64,000 nucleotides of DNA from positions 1,488,001 to 1,552,000 of the forward strand of contig NZ_CP023737.1 of assembly GCF_002752655.1 (NCBI RefSeq), read 5' to 3'. Both the position numbers and the translations under genes were made by a program. The notes beneath the pieces are model-generated. The model had not been told where the DNA came from. It saw only the letters and a list, made by a program, of their open reading frames with translations, and ran no database searches. Source of the stretch: Methylosinus trichosporium OB3b. Lineage in GTDB: Bacteria; Pseudomonadota; Alphaproteobacteria; Rhizobiales; Beijerinckiaceae. Every line of letters begins with the position of its first letter. The stretch's first letter is position 1. Below are positions 9,063 through 17,394 of this stretch, in pieces.

Positions 9063-9599
9063 TCTCGAGAAGGCTCCGGCGCGATCGCACGCGGCGACGG
9101 CGGTCTCGAGATTGTCTGGCTGGCTCGCTTTCGTGAAGCACGCTTGCCAGTTCAAGAGCAACTCGAGGACATCCGCGTCGGATCGAGCGACGGAGACCGT
9201 GTCGGGGCTTTCGTCGCAGAAGGCCTCCAATATTTTACATCCTCGCCCGCCAATCGAGCAATGGGCCAGCGCGGCTTTGTGCGCGACCGCGAGATCGTGA
9301 TCGAATTTGACGACATAGCCGCTGTTGTCGTCACGGGCCGCAACGACGATGCAGCTGTCGCGAAAAGTCTCGAGGATCGAACATAGGCTTGCGTCGCGGC
9401 TACAATTGTTCTCGGCCGCGGCTCGAGCCTCCGGAAGCGTCGCGAACCCACGTGCGGCCCCAGACGTCAACGCTCCGCTTCCACTTCGTCCGAGCGCCAC
9501 GGCCGATGCGCCGAGCGCAGCGCTCGACGCGGCGCAGGAAAGAGAGATCACAGCCACGATGATGAGCGGAGCGATCGGAGGCGTGGAGGAAATCGACAT
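8922..9599 (-). CDS. Secreted DUF4189-like protein
   Basis: The 225-aa product begins with a hydrophobic signal sequence (MSISSTPPIAPLIIVAVISL...). A Cys-rich region follows, with repeated AAAENNC/AALAHC blocks (ARAAAENNCSRDASLCSILETF; HKAALAHCSIGGRGCKILEAF) matching the DUF4189 pattern of an Ala-rich helix followed by C-x4-6-C and a hydrophobic strand. The family is exported and of unknown function. The C-terminal ~60 residues are charged and low-complexity. It lies 61 bases downstream of the ECF sigma gene in the same direction, so it is probably co-transcribed or a target. Confidence 0.6.
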   Translation of the reverse strand: MSISSTPPIAPLIIVAVISLSCAASSAALGASAVALGRSGSGALTSGAARGFATLPEARAAAENNCSRDASLCSILETFRDSCIVVAARDDNSGYVVKFDHDLAVAHKAALAHCSIGGRGCKILEAFCDESPDTVSVARSDADVLELLLNWQACFTKASQPDNLETAVAACDRAGAFSRLRPREREKLARQRSKLTQARGQALENKGDPSASKAESNVESVEGRR

Positions 9600-9660
9600 C
9601 TGCGCTGCTCTCCGCGAAACAGGGCGACATTCGTCGCCGACGGAATTGTGCGGGGCCGCA

Positions 9661-10152
9661 TCAAGGTCCACATCGAAGCCGAAGCTCGCTTCGCGCTCTC
9701 GCCAGTCGGCGCTCGACGGTGCGGGTCGAAACGCCGAGCCGAATTGCAATCTCCTCATTGGACAGTTCCTCGAAGCTCTTGAGCAGAAGCATGTCCCGGC
9801 AGAGCGTCGAGAGACCGGCGAGCGATGACTTGAGCTTCTGAAACGCCATCAGGCCTTCGATCGTCGCTTCCAAAACGATTCCCGAGGAGTTGACCTCGGC
9901 TGCTTCGTCGACGACGCGCGAATGCAATTTCTTCTTTCGCCGCAGATCCGCCATATGATTCGACGCCACACGAAACAAGAAAGCGCGCGGACAGTCGAGG
10001 CTGACATTGTGCGCATCCTGGAGCATACGTAAATAGACGTCATGCACCAAGTCTTCGGACTCCTGTGATCCGAGCCGACGACAGGCGTATCTGCGTATGT
10101 CCGGCGCATGCGCTCGATATAGATCTTCGAGCGTCTCTCGACGGGTTTGCAT
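9661..10152 (-). CDS. ECF RNA polymerase sigma factor, FecI-like
   Basis: The 163-aa product has sigma region 2 (YRAHAPDIRRYACRRLGSQESEDLVHDVYLRML) and region 4 with a helix-turn-helix (LSNEEIAIRLGVSTRTVERRLARARSEL). The start is the ATG at 10152, preceded by GGAGGAGTTCC; a longer open frame upstream lacks a ribosome binding site. No anti-sigma gene is adjacent, unlike mbnI, which has mbnR. It could act on the neighbouring secreted protein or on the small protein upstream. It is distinct from MbnI in sequence. Confidence 0.85.
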   Translation of the reverse strand: MQTRRETLEDLYRAHAPDIRRYACRRLGSQESEDLVHDVYLRMLQDAHNVSLDCPRAFLFRVASNHMADLRRKKKLHSRVVDEAAEVNSSGIVLEATIEGLMAFQKLKSSLAGLSTLCRDMLLLKSFEELSNEEIAIRLGVSTRTVERRLARARSELRLRCGP

Positions 10153-10370
10153 GGAACTCCTCCGGAAGCCGCGGTCGCGGAGAATTACAAGCCGCTCTCG
10201 GCCAACGACACGTTTAGGAAAACTATCGATGTTGCATGCGTCATCATAGTCTATCATCCGCGCCGCGGTCGTCTGCCCGCGTCGCGAGAGGCGATTCGAC
10301 TTTGGATATTTATCGACATGTGCTCGTTCGAGAACTCGCTGTTCGGCCGATGCGACATCGTCGATGTGGC

Positions 10371-10679
10371 TCAACTCGAGCGGGTTCCTGCGGTCTCGGC
10401 GAATGACGCGCGGCGCCGTCTCGAACCTTTTCGGGAAACGGCGACATGCGAGAATGGCGCAATGAATGAACCATTTTCCCGATTGGCCACGGCGATTCGG
10501 CACATGACGCCGAGCTTTTCACCCGCATCGAAAATCTCCGTCACCCACAAGCACGCGGAGGCGTCGATTTCGGCGGCATGGGCGCGGAGAAACGACAGAA
10601 GCGCCGGCCGTCCCCGCGCAGGGAGAGGCAAGTTTCGCTGGAGCTGAGTCAATCGTTCTCTCGGCGAATCGATTTCCAT
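10371..10679 (-). CDS. Small unassigned protein with a FDAGE-x2-G-x-MC motif (copy 1)
   Basis: The 102-aa product starts at an ATG preceded by GAGGAAAAC. It contains VTEIFDAGEKLGVMCRIAVANRENGSFIAP. A second gene at 26207-26557 carries the matching VTGVFDAGETFGLMCQVEIG...IFVAP, so this is a real family. There is no signal peptide. This copy lies 67 bases downstream of mbnH and 218 bases upstream of the ECF sigma gene, all in one direction. Copy 2 follows a TonB receptor gene. The context suggests a small cytosolic partner in metallophore uptake or regulation, but I do not know the function. Confidence 0.65.
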   Translation of the reverse strand: MEIDSPRERLTQLQRNLPLPARGRPALLSFLRAHAAEIDASACLWVTEIFDAGEKLGVMCRIAVANRENGSFIAPFSHVAVSRKGSRRRRASFAETAGTRSS

Positions 10680-10713
10680 GTTTTCCTCGTGGAGCCGATA
10701 ACTTCTCGAGAGC

Positions 10714-10740
10714 GAGCGGTAGAGCTTGTCGAAACCGCTC
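10714..10740 (-). terminator. Stem-loop after mbnH
   Basis: A perfect 7-bp stem, GAGCGGT...ACCGCTC, with a 13-base loop begins 6 bases beyond the mbnH stop codon. No T-run follows, so it may stabilise the 3' end or slow polymerase rather than terminate fully. Confidence 0.35.
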
Positions 10741-10746
10741 TGCTTC

Positions 10747-11889
10747 TCATTTCGCAGCGGTCGGCGTTCTCCAGGGATCAGAGAAACGCGGCGAGGCGAT
10801 CAGGCTCTCGTCGGTCAGCGTCTTCAGGAAGGCGAGGAGATCAGCCTTCTCCTGCGCCGTCAGATCGATCTTCACGATCAGCCCGCTCTTCAGCGCACTG
10901 GCGCGGCCGTCGCCCGCATGCGGCCCGCTCGCGATCTTACGCCCGCCTTCGGAATAAATGTCGATCACCTCTTCCAGCGTCGCCACGCTGCCGTCATGCA
11001 TGTAAGGCGCGGTCAGCGCGATGTTGCGCAGGCTCGGCGCGCGGAACTTGCCCATGTCGTCCGGATCGCCGGTGATGTCGAAGAGCCCGTGATTGGGCGC
11101 GGGATAAGCGCCCTTTCCGTCAATGTCGTAGAGCCCGGTGTTATGGAACGGCAGCTCCGGCTCGCGCGTCCTCGCATGCACGAATTGATCGTCGAGGCCG
11201 ACGCTGCCATGGCAGTGATGACATTCCGCCTTCTCACCGAAATAAAGATCATGTCCGCGCTGCTCGGCTTCGGTGAGCTGCGCCTCGCCCTGCAGATAAT
11301 GATCATAGCGGCTGTCGAAGGAATAGACGCCGCGCTGGAACGCCGAGATCGCCGCGATGATCGTCGCGAAGGAGATGGGCTCGCTCATTTCGGGAAAGGC
11401 CGCGGCGAACCATCGGCGATAATCGGCGTCGGCGCGAAAGCGCGCGACGATCTCCGCCTTATTGGCGTCGCTCGCGCCCATCTCGATCGGATCGGCGCCG
11501 AACAGCGGATTGAGCATCTGCCGCTCCAATGTCACCAGCGCCGGATTGGCCCAGGTGAGCGTTCCATGCCAGCCGGAATAGGCGATCGACGGCGCATTGC
11601 GCGGCGTCTTCGCGCCCGTCGAGCCGATGGAGACGGTGCGTCCGTCGGTAAAGGCGCGCTCCTGCAGATGGCAGGAGCTGCACGAGAGCGTTCCATTGCC
11701 GGAGAGGCGCTTATCGTAGAAGAGGCGCCGCCCGAGCTGGAACTTCTCCTCCGACATCGGATTGTCGACGGGAACACGCGGCGGCGGGATGTATTTCGGT
11801 AAGTCCCAATTCCAGGCGGGGGCCGGCTCGGCCGCAGAGCGCGCGCCGAGAACGAGCGCGGCGAGTACGAGAAACGACGCGCGCATCAT
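10747..11889 (-). CDS. mbnH: MbnH di-heme peroxidase-family protein
   Basis: MbnH belongs to the di-heme cytochrome c peroxidase/MauG family. In the OB3b system it oxidises a Trp of MbnP to kynurenine, which creates a copper site. The 380-aa product has a signal peptide (MMRASFLVLAALVLGARSAAE) and two c-type heme sites, CSSCH at 70-74 and CHHCH at 223-227. The distal segment PYMHDGSVATLEEVIDIYSEGG is typical of the family. It acts in the periplasm. Its start overlaps the mbnP stop (ATGA at 11886-11889), so the two are coupled. It is the last gene of the mbn run. Confidence 0.93.
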   Translation of the reverse strand: MMRASFLVLAALVLGARSAAEPAPAWNWDLPKYIPPPRVPVDNPMSEEKFQLGRRLFYDKRLSGNGTLSCSSCHLQERAFTDGRTVSIGSTGAKTPRNAPSIAYSGWHGTLTWANPALVTLERQMLNPLFGADPIEMGASDANKAEIVARFRADADYRRWFAAAFPEMSEPISFATIIAAISAFQRGVYSFDSRYDHYLQGEAQLTEAEQRGHDLYFGEKAECHHCHGSVGLDDQFVHARTREPELPFHNTGLYDIDGKGAYPAPNHGLFDITGDPDDMGKFRAPSLRNIALTAPYMHDGSVATLEEVIDIYSEGGRKIASGPHAGDGRASALKSGLIVKIDLTAQEKADLLAFLKTLTDESLIASPRFSDPWRTPTAAK

Positions 11890-12860
11890 TGCTTGCCGCC
11901 CGCGACTTTCGACGCTGCGGCGCCGACAGAGAATATCGGCGAGACGCCGGGCCTCGATGGCTTGCCGGCGTCATTGGCGCCGGGCGCGCTGTCGGCGAGA
12001 TTGAGGCCGAGCGCGCGGAACACCGCCGGGCAGTCGGGATCATCGAGCGCGCTCATGCAGCCGACCGCGCCGCCCTTGTCGACGCTGATGTCGCTGCTCT
12101 CGAACAGCGTCGTCAAATCGAGCTCGACGCGCTGCGTCTTCGGATCGAAGCGGTCGAAGACGACAGGAAAGCGGTTCTCATGCGCACAGGCGACGATCTC
12201 GCCGGTCGCCGGATTGCCCTTGCAGCCGGTCGAGCCGACATGGACCATCCAGGTCCGCGACTTGGAGCCGTCGGGCTTGATCACCGCCGCCGGCGGAATG
12301 ACCTCGATCGTCACGAACCGGCGGCCGGCCTGCCAGTTCCACGCCATTCCGGAAATGTCGAGAGGCGGCGGCGCGGCCTCGACATTGGAATGGTTGACGA
12401 AGACGGGCTTGCCGTCGACGAGGCTCTCCACCGGGGCGCCGACAGAGAAGGCGAGACCGACATAGGCGCCTTGCGGCGCGGCTCCGACGACGGTCGTGTT
12501 CTTGGCCGGATTGCCCGGCGTGCAAGCGGCGTTGCCTCCGCGCGCGTCCTTGAAGTCGAGCAGCGCGACATCGGCGTATTGCCAATCGTTCTGCGTCAGT
12601 GCGATGGGTGTGTGCTTCCCTTTGGCGTCGACCAGCTCGAAGCCATAGACGTAGAGGCGCGCTTCGTGCAGCTTGCCGGCGAGGCGCCCGCTGCCGAGGT
12701 TTGCGAGCGGCGCGCCGCAGCCCACTTCCTTGCCATCGGCGACGAGCGCGAAACGGACTGCGACCGGCTGTGTCTTCACGCCCGCGGCCAGCGCCGCGCC
12801 GGCGACAATCAGCGCTCCGGCGGCAATTGTCGCGGTCCGCGCTCTATGCAATTCCCACAT
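11886..12860 (-). CDS. mbnP: MbnP periplasmic copper-binding protein
   Basis: MbnP is the substrate and partner of MbnH; after Trp-to-kynurenine conversion it binds copper in the periplasm. The 324-aa product has a signal peptide (TIAAGALIVAGAALAAG). Family landmarks include VRFALVADGKEVGCG, ARLYVYGFELV, FSVGAPVESLVDGKPVFVNH, GMAWNWQAGRRFVTIEV, and paired Cys in STGCKGN...VACAHENRF. Candidate Trp residues for oxidation lie in the MAWNWQAG segment. The gene has its own upstream box (13147-13210), so mbnPH can be transcribed separately from mbnA-N. Confidence 0.92.
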   Translation of the reverse strand: MWELHRARTATIAAGALIVAGAALAAGVKTQPVAVRFALVADGKEVGCGAPLANLGSGRLAGKLHEARLYVYGFELVDAKGKHTPIALTQNDWQYADVALLDFKDARGGNAACTPGNPAKNTTVVGAAPQGAYVGLAFSVGAPVESLVDGKPVFVNHSNVEAAPPPLDISGMAWNWQAGRRFVTIEVIPPAAVIKPDGSKSRTWMVHVGSTGCKGNPATGEIVACAHENRFPVVFDRFDPKTQRVELDLTTLFESSDISVDKGGAVGCMSALDDPDCPAVFRALGLNLADSAPGANDAGKPSRPGVSPIFSVGAAASKVAGGKQ

Positions 12861-13146
12861 GATCGATCCTCCTCGAATTCCCTCCGCCCGCGAATGATCG
12901 GCCCCTTACGCATAGACGCGCGGAAAGCGGAATAGCTGAAGGAAAATATATTCGCTTCCCGGTCGCGGCCCTTTTGCAGATCCGCGCCGGCGGTCATAGG
13001 CGCCGTCCCCCGTCGTGAGAGGGCCGGCGATGCGACTGCTAGAGTCGGCCGTAACCTCGAATTCTCCGATTCCTCTGCGGCCTTGTGGCGCACGTTCCGT
13101 CTCGTCGTCGCCCTGCCTCGGTTGATCAACACTGCATGATCGCCTC
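12861..13146 (-). other. Long untranslated leader of mbnP
   Basis: Nearly 290 bases lie between the conserved box and the mbnP start with no credible gene on either strand. If transcription starts at the box, this is an unusually long 5' leader compared with ~37 bases for mbnT. It contains an AT-rich island (gaaggaaaatatattcgc on plus, ~12939). I see no recognised riboswitch. Confidence 0.4.
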
Positions 13147-13210
13147 TCACCAAGTTCGACGCATGAGACGAATTACGAGGAGGTCGAACCCGAAAAATTT
13201 TTTGCTGTTC
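13147..13210 (-). promoter_or_regulatory. Conserved box upstream of mbnPH, candidate MbnI-dependent promoter
   Basis: Read on the minus strand, this 64-base block contains an A6T5 tract, then CGACCTCCTC, then TCTCATGCGTCGAAC. The block upstream of mbnT (20667-20729) is nearly the same, with identical spacing (33 bases from the end of the T-tract to ATGCG). Conservation limited to these two sites in the window, both at mbn genes, points to recognition by the ECF factor MbnI. The assignment of -35 and -10 within it is an inference. Confidence 0.65.
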
Positions 13211-13272
13211 TCATGAGCTTCGCCGGCGCCCGCCGCAAGATCGATCGGCGGCTGGGCGCGATCGCCTCTAGA

Positions 13273-14397
13273 TCATTCCGACCGAGGCGCGTGGATCGTC
13301 GATTCCTGTCTCAAGGCGTCTAGAAGGATGTCATTGTCCTCCGGCGAACCGACCGCGATGCGCAGACAGTCGCGTAAGCGCGATTGGGGCGAAAAGGGTC
13401 GCACCCAGATTTTTCGTAGCTCGATCAACCTTCGGGCGAGCGCGGCGGCGTCGCCAGGCGCCGCGCAGAGCAGGAAGTTGGCGTCGGATCGGTAGGGGTG
13501 GAAACCGGGCAGGTTCGCCAGCGCGGTCGAAAGACGCGCCCGTTCACGCTTGACGTCCTCGACGACCGCTCTGATCAGCGGCATCTCCTCGATGAAGATT
13601 TGCGCAATGCGCAAGGTGAGGGAGTTCAGAGCATAGGGCAGAGCGGCCTTCGCGAGTTCCCGGATGAGATTTTTCGAGGCGACCGCATAGCCGAACCGGC
13701 ATCCCGCGAGGCCGATCTTCGAAAAGGAGCGCGTGACGACGACATTGTCGCGTGTCGCCGCCTCCGTGACGAAGGAGCGGCCGGAATATTCGGCGTATGC
13801 CTCGTCCAGGCACAAAATGGCGCGAGGATCGGAAGCGAGAGCGTCGAACGTCTCTCGCTCTATGGAAAGCCCGGTGGGATTATTCGGGCTGCAGACATAG
13901 AAGGATTTGCTCCCGGGCTCCCGCAGCAGCGCCTCCGCCACTTTCGAAGACAAGGAGAGATCGTCGTCGAGCGGAACGGGAACGAATTTTCGATCGTTCA
14001 GATTGGCGTAATGAGCATACATCGGAAAGGATGGAATCGGCGTGACGATTCTGTGGTCCCTTTCGCCGAAAGCGCGGCTGATCAAATCGAGGAGTTCGGT
14101 CGAGCCGACCCCGAGCAACAGATTGTCGGGCTCGACGCCGAGGTCTCGCGCCAAGGCGACCTTGATTTTTTCCACTTCGGCGAAATCAGGATAGCATCGC
14201 AGATCGACCGGCCACAGCTCGTCCGCGACGCGTTTCAGAAACCTCTTCGGGAGAGGAAAGCGAAATTCGTTGCTGTCGAGCAAGATGCCGTCGGGCCGCG
14301 GCGCAACGGCGAATATCGGGACGGCCAGGCTCGATTTGGCTCGCATCGCGATCGGCTCGCTCGTGAGCCCGTTCGTTTCACATGGGATCGCCGTCAT
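13273..14397 (-). CDS. mbnN: MbnN aminotransferase
   Basis: MbnN is a class I/II PLP aminotransferase related to histidinol-phosphate aminotransferase. In OB3b-type methanobactin it converts the N-terminal Leu amine after leader removal, allowing the first oxazolone group to form. The 374-aa product has the PLP Asp in LDEAYAEYSG (D198), the Schiff-base Lys in SFSKIGLAG (K227) and the NNPTG segment at 172-176. This fits the precursor, whose core begins with Leu-Cys. It lies 25 bases downstream of mbnM. Confidence 0.93.
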   Translation of the reverse strand: MTAIPCETNGLTSEPIAMRAKSSLAVPIFAVAPRPDGILLDSNEFRFPLPKRFLKRVADELWPVDLRCYPDFAEVEKIKVALARDLGVEPDNLLLGVGSTELLDLISRAFGERDHRIVTPIPSFPMYAHYANLNDRKFVPVPLDDDLSLSSKVAEALLREPGSKSFYVCSPNNPTGLSIERETFDALASDPRAILCLDEAYAEYSGRSFVTEAATRDNVVVTRSFSKIGLAGCRFGYAVASKNLIRELAKAALPYALNSLTLRIAQIFIEEMPLIRAVVEDVKRERARLSTALANLPGFHPYRSDANFLLCAAPGDAAALARRLIELRKIWVRPFSPQSRLRDCLRIAVGSPEDNDILLDALRQESTIHAPRSE

Positions 14398-14422
14398 TGG
14401 CCTGTCTCTCCCTCGGCACGCT

Positions 14423-15733
14423 TCATTCGAGCAAAGCTTTCACGCCTTCGTCGGCGCCGACCGGTCCTTTTTCACGGAAAGCGAGAATTCCGAGCCGGCC
14501 CCACATCCAAGCGGCGCAGGCCGCTTCTGGAAGGATCAGCGAGGAATAAGCGACGGCCGGGGAGTCGACGTAGAGCCCGATGGCGACAAGCGGCGTCGCG
14601 ATCAGCCAAAACGCGGCGCCGTCGGCGGCTGCGACCATGGCGAACGAGCCCTGCGAATGGAACAAGGCTCGGGCGATATTCGCCGCGAAGCGAAGGGGAA
14701 GCGAAATCGCCAGCGCCTGGATCAGCGTCGACCACCAATGCCCGCTCTGGCCATATAAGCGACCGAGCAGCTCGTCGCTCTCCAGCAAGGCGAGGGCGGC
14801 GGCGACCACGACAGGCGCGCCCTGCGCCCACACTCTCCACATCGACGCCGAGAGCCGGCCGTCGCGCAGCGCAGCGTGCCGGAACGCCAGGAATCGCGTC
14901 AGCGCGACGAAGGGCGTGAACAGCATCAGCATCAAGGTCTGGCCGGCCGCGAAGGAATTCATCCGCGAGACGCTGTAATTCGCGAGCCACGGCGCCGCGA
15001 ACAGGGAGAAGCAGGCGAGTATGGCGAGCTGCACGGATATGAGCCGCTGCGCCTCCCAATAGATCGGACGAAGGAAGCGCAGCGTCCACGAGCATCCGGG
15101 AAGCGAAAGCCTCGCGTCGCCCGGCGGCAACATGCGGCGGCACCAGATCGACGACAGCGCGCCGACGATGAGGCCGGACAAGAAGCAGCCCGAAAATCCC
15201 CATCCCAAAACATCCATGAGGAGCAGATTGGCGGCGATCTTGGCCGCCGCCTCGGTCAATTTCCACCGAACGACCGAAGGGCCACGACCGAGGGCGTGGA
15301 GGACGAATGCGCCGATGTTGACCACAAACCGAAAGGGCGCCGCCAGCGCGTGCCAGAACACACCCTCGCCGACGAGGCTCGCGACGTCGCCTTCCCCCGC
15401 CAGCCACCTCGCCGCCGTGGGATAAAGGAGCCAGCCTAGCGCGCCGCAGAGCAGTCCCGTCAGCAGGGCCAGGCCGAGGATGCGGCCGATGACCGGCGCG
15501 GCCCCGCCGTTTCGTTGCGCCTGCGCGACCACCGTCGATGCGACCGCGCCCATCGCCGTCATCAGCACGACTTCGACGAGCGCTAGGCGCATCATCATCA
15601 CATAAGCGCCGGCGGCGGGGCCGCCGAGGCGGCTCATCATCACGATGTCCGCTTGCTGCGCGAGTTGAGCCGAGGCCAGAGCCATGAGCAATGGCCAGTA
15701 GCCGCGCCAGAAGCCCGTTTTGGGCCGCGTCAT
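14423..15733 (-). CDS. mbnM: MbnM MATE-family exporter
   Basis: MbnM is a multidrug/MATE-type membrane exporter thought to move apo-methanobactin out of the cytoplasm. The 436-aa product has about 12 hydrophobic segments, starting YWPLLMALASAQLAQQADIVMMSRLGGPAAGAY, the usual first helix and loop of MATE proteins. The start ATG at 15733 overlaps the mbnC stop (ATGA); upstream in-frame codons lie within mbnC. No ATP-binding domain is present, as expected for a secondary transporter. Confidence 0.92.
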   Translation of the reverse strand: MTRPKTGFWRGYWPLLMALASAQLAQQADIVMMSRLGGPAAGAYVMMMRLALVEVVLMTAMGAVASTVVAQAQRNGGAAPVIGRILGLALLTGLLCGALGWLLYPTAARWLAGEGDVASLVGEGVFWHALAAPFRFVVNIGAFVLHALGRGPSVVRWKLTEAAAKIAANLLLMDVLGWGFSGCFLSGLIVGALSSIWCRRMLPPGDARLSLPGCSWTLRFLRPIYWEAQRLISVQLAILACFSLFAAPWLANYSVSRMNSFAAGQTLMLMLFTPFVALTRFLAFRHAALRDGRLSASMWRVWAQGAPVVVAAALALLESDELLGRLYGQSGHWWSTLIQALAISLPLRFAANIARALFHSQGSFAMVAAADGAAFWLIATPLVAIGLYVDSPAVAYSSLILPEAACAAWMWGRLGILAFREKGPVGADEGVKALLE

Positions 15734-16317
15734 CGCGGGAGCGGCCGCCAGCCGGGAAAATGGTCGATCTCGAAGCCGGGCGTCAGGAAATAGCCGAACT
15801 CGCCGTCGGGGAGCGGCAGCGGCTTCTCGAATTCGACCTGCTGGACCTGCTCGAGCCGGCAGTGGATGCTGTCGATCTTGGCGCCGACGACGGCTGCGCC
15901 GGCGAGCGAGCGGCTTCCCAGCACGATCTGACAGGCATCGATGTCGCGGTCGATCATCAACCATCGCGTCGCGGAGGCGGTCATGACGGGCAGCAGCTGA
16001 TCCTCGTCGAGCCGCTCGCGGAACTCCGATTGCTGCAGCCAGACATAGACCCAGAGGAAAAAGCTCCAGTCGAAAGCGAGGTTGTTCTCCCGGGCCCAGG
16101 CCATGAAGGGCAGGAAGATGGCGCCGCCGCTCGGCCCCGAGAGCTCCAGCAGGCGTGGGCATGTGTCGAACAATGTGTGCCAGTAGGCCCGAAGGCTGAT
16201 ATCGATGCGAATGAAGCCGCGCGAATCCCTGGGATAGAGAGACTGGCGGGCAGGATTTGCGAGATCATCGTAGAGATCGGCGTCGATTCTAACCGGCGCA
16301 GTGGGCAACAGGCTCAT
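15730..16317 (-). CDS. mbnC: MbnC, partner of the oxazolone/thioamide synthase
   Basis: MbnC forms a heterodimer with MbnB and holds the precursor leader so that MbnB can oxidise Cys to oxazolone-thioamide. The 195-aa product has no similarity to families outside methanobactin-type systems. Landmarks are WHTLFDTCPRLLE, GPSGGAIFLPFMAWA, FLWVYVWLQQSEF and the C-terminal GYFLTPGFEIDHFPGW. Its start lies 29 bases inside mbnB and its stop overlaps mbnM, indicating tight coupling. Confidence 0.94.
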   Translation of the reverse strand: MSLLPTAPVRIDADLYDDLANPARQSLYPRDSRGFIRIDISLRAYWHTLFDTCPRLLELSGPSGGAIFLPFMAWARENNLAFDWSFFLWVYVWLQQSEFRERLDEDQLLPVMTASATRWLMIDRDIDACQIVLGSRSLAGAAVVGAKIDSIHCRLEQVQQVEFEKPLPLPDGEFGYFLTPGFEIDHFPGWRPLPR

Positions 16318-17119
16318 GACGCTCTTCCTCGACGCAGGGGAAAATATCGCGCAGTCTTTTCAGGTCGACCGAGATCGACTCATAGTCAATGTCGAAATCC
16401 CGTTCATAAGTGATCGTCGCGCCGGGCTTGTCGAAAGACGTGCGCATCCGGCTCAGGAAATCGAGCGTGTCCTCCGCCATCTCCCGGTCGTGCGTGTCGG
16501 CCTTGACGCGCGGCTCGATGAAAGCCGTGCCATATCCTGCAACGTGGAAATGGCGCGTGGTCTCGATGATTTTCTTCCACAGCTCGACCGGCGCGCCGGT
16601 GTTGTTCTGAGCGCAGATCGCGTTCGACGCGTCGAAGAGAACGCCGACCCCGGTCTCCCGGCTCAGCCGCTCGTAGAAGGACGGCGCGTCCCATGCGCCA
16701 TCCATGATCGACGGATAATTCTCAAGATAGAGGCGCGTGCCGAGCATGTCCTGCCATTGCTCGACCTTGCTCCGCACGTGGTCGTATTCTCGATAATCGA
16801 TTTCGCCGAGATGGAAAAGGCTTCTGCCGTTGTGTGTGAAGTATAAAATATGATCAGAGACATAGACGGGCCGCATCACGTCGATGAATCTGCGCAGCCG
16901 CTTCCCGAGCTTCTCCAATTCCTCCCGATCTCTTTCGAGGTATTTCGAAAGCATGATATGAAATGCAACGGGACAATCGAATGAATCCGCGATCTGCTCG
17001 GGCGGGAGATGAACGAAATTGTCGATCAACATTTCGACATAGTCGATTTTCCGCTCTTTGATCATCTGCTGGACCATGTCGAGCGTGCCGGTCAGCGTGA
17101 AGTTGAAGCCGATCTGCAT
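16289..17119 (-). CDS. mbnB: MbnB, DUF692 multinuclear iron oxidase
   Basis: MbnB is a TIM-barrel enzyme that, with MbnC, uses an iron cluster and O2 to turn core cysteines of MbnA into oxazolone/thioamide pairs. The start chosen is MQIGFNF at 17119, with GAGGCGAAG upstream, giving 276 aa; a further 20 upstream residues are open but not family-like. Metal-ligand-type residues are visible in AFHIMLSKYL, YVSDHILYF, LENYPSIMDG, FDASNAICAQNNTG and HVAGYGTAF. It lies 84 bases after mbnA, with a stem-loop between. Confidence 0.95.
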   Translation of the reverse strand: MQIGFNFTLTGTLDMVQQMIKERKIDYVEMLIDNFVHLPPEQIADSFDCPVAFHIMLSKYLERDREELEKLGKRLRRFIDVMRPVYVSDHILYFTHNGRSLFHLGEIDYREYDHVRSKVEQWQDMLGTRLYLENYPSIMDGAWDAPSFYERLSRETGVGVLFDASNAICAQNNTGAPVELWKKIIETTRHFHVAGYGTAFIEPRVKADTHDREMAEDTLDFLSRMRTSFDKPGATITYERDFDIDYESISVDLKRLRDIFPCVEEERHEPVAHCAG

Positions 17120-17164
17120 CTTCGCCTCGTGGAATACGGCCAGAATCGCCCCGAAGAGGCGAGT

Positions 17165-17193
17165 GCCGCCCCCGAGCACATCGAGGGCGGCGG
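17165..17193 (-). terminator. Intergenic stem-loop between mbnA and mbnB
   Basis: On the minus strand the sequence GCCGCCC...GGGCGGC forms a strong GC stem about 11 bases after the mbnA stop. No T-run follows, so it is more likely a partial terminator or mRNA stabiliser. It could raise mbnA peptide output relative to the enzymes MbnB/MbnC. Confidence 0.4.
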
Positions 17194-17203
17194 CGCAGTC
17201 AGA

Positions 17204-17296
17204 TCACATGCAGCTGCACGGATAGCACGAACCGCAAAGCGCAGCCGCGCGACCGATGACCGGAAGGACTTTCTTCTGAGCAATCTTGACAGTCAT
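17204..17296 (-). CDS. mbnA: Methanobactin precursor peptide MbnA
   Basis: Thirty codons encode a 19-residue leader (MTVKIAQKKVLPVIGRAAA) and the core LCGSCYPCSCM. I translated it codon by codon from ATG 17296 to TGA 17204. It agrees with the methanobactin precursor known from Methylosinus trichosporium OB3b. The Leu-Cys and Pro-Cys pairs become the two oxazolone/thioamide copper ligands, and the remaining two Cys form a disulfide. A perfect AGGAGG ribosome binding site lies 6-7 bases upstream. The product chelates Cu(I) outside the cell and is taken back through MbnT. The gene is followed by mbnB. Confidence 0.98.
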   Translation of the reverse strand: MTVKIAQKKVLPVIGRAAALCGSCYPCSCM

Positions 17297-17394
17297 AGCT
17301 TCCTCCTAAGGGAGTTTCCAAGTTATACCTACTTGATCGCCCCACTGGAACGCTCAATATAGATGCCGCATCTGCAACTCCAAACAGCATGCGA

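Noticed and set aside
13498..14919. 473-aa plus-strand frame across mbnN and mbnM
   Set aside because: It is a shadow of two well-supported mbn genes on the other strand.
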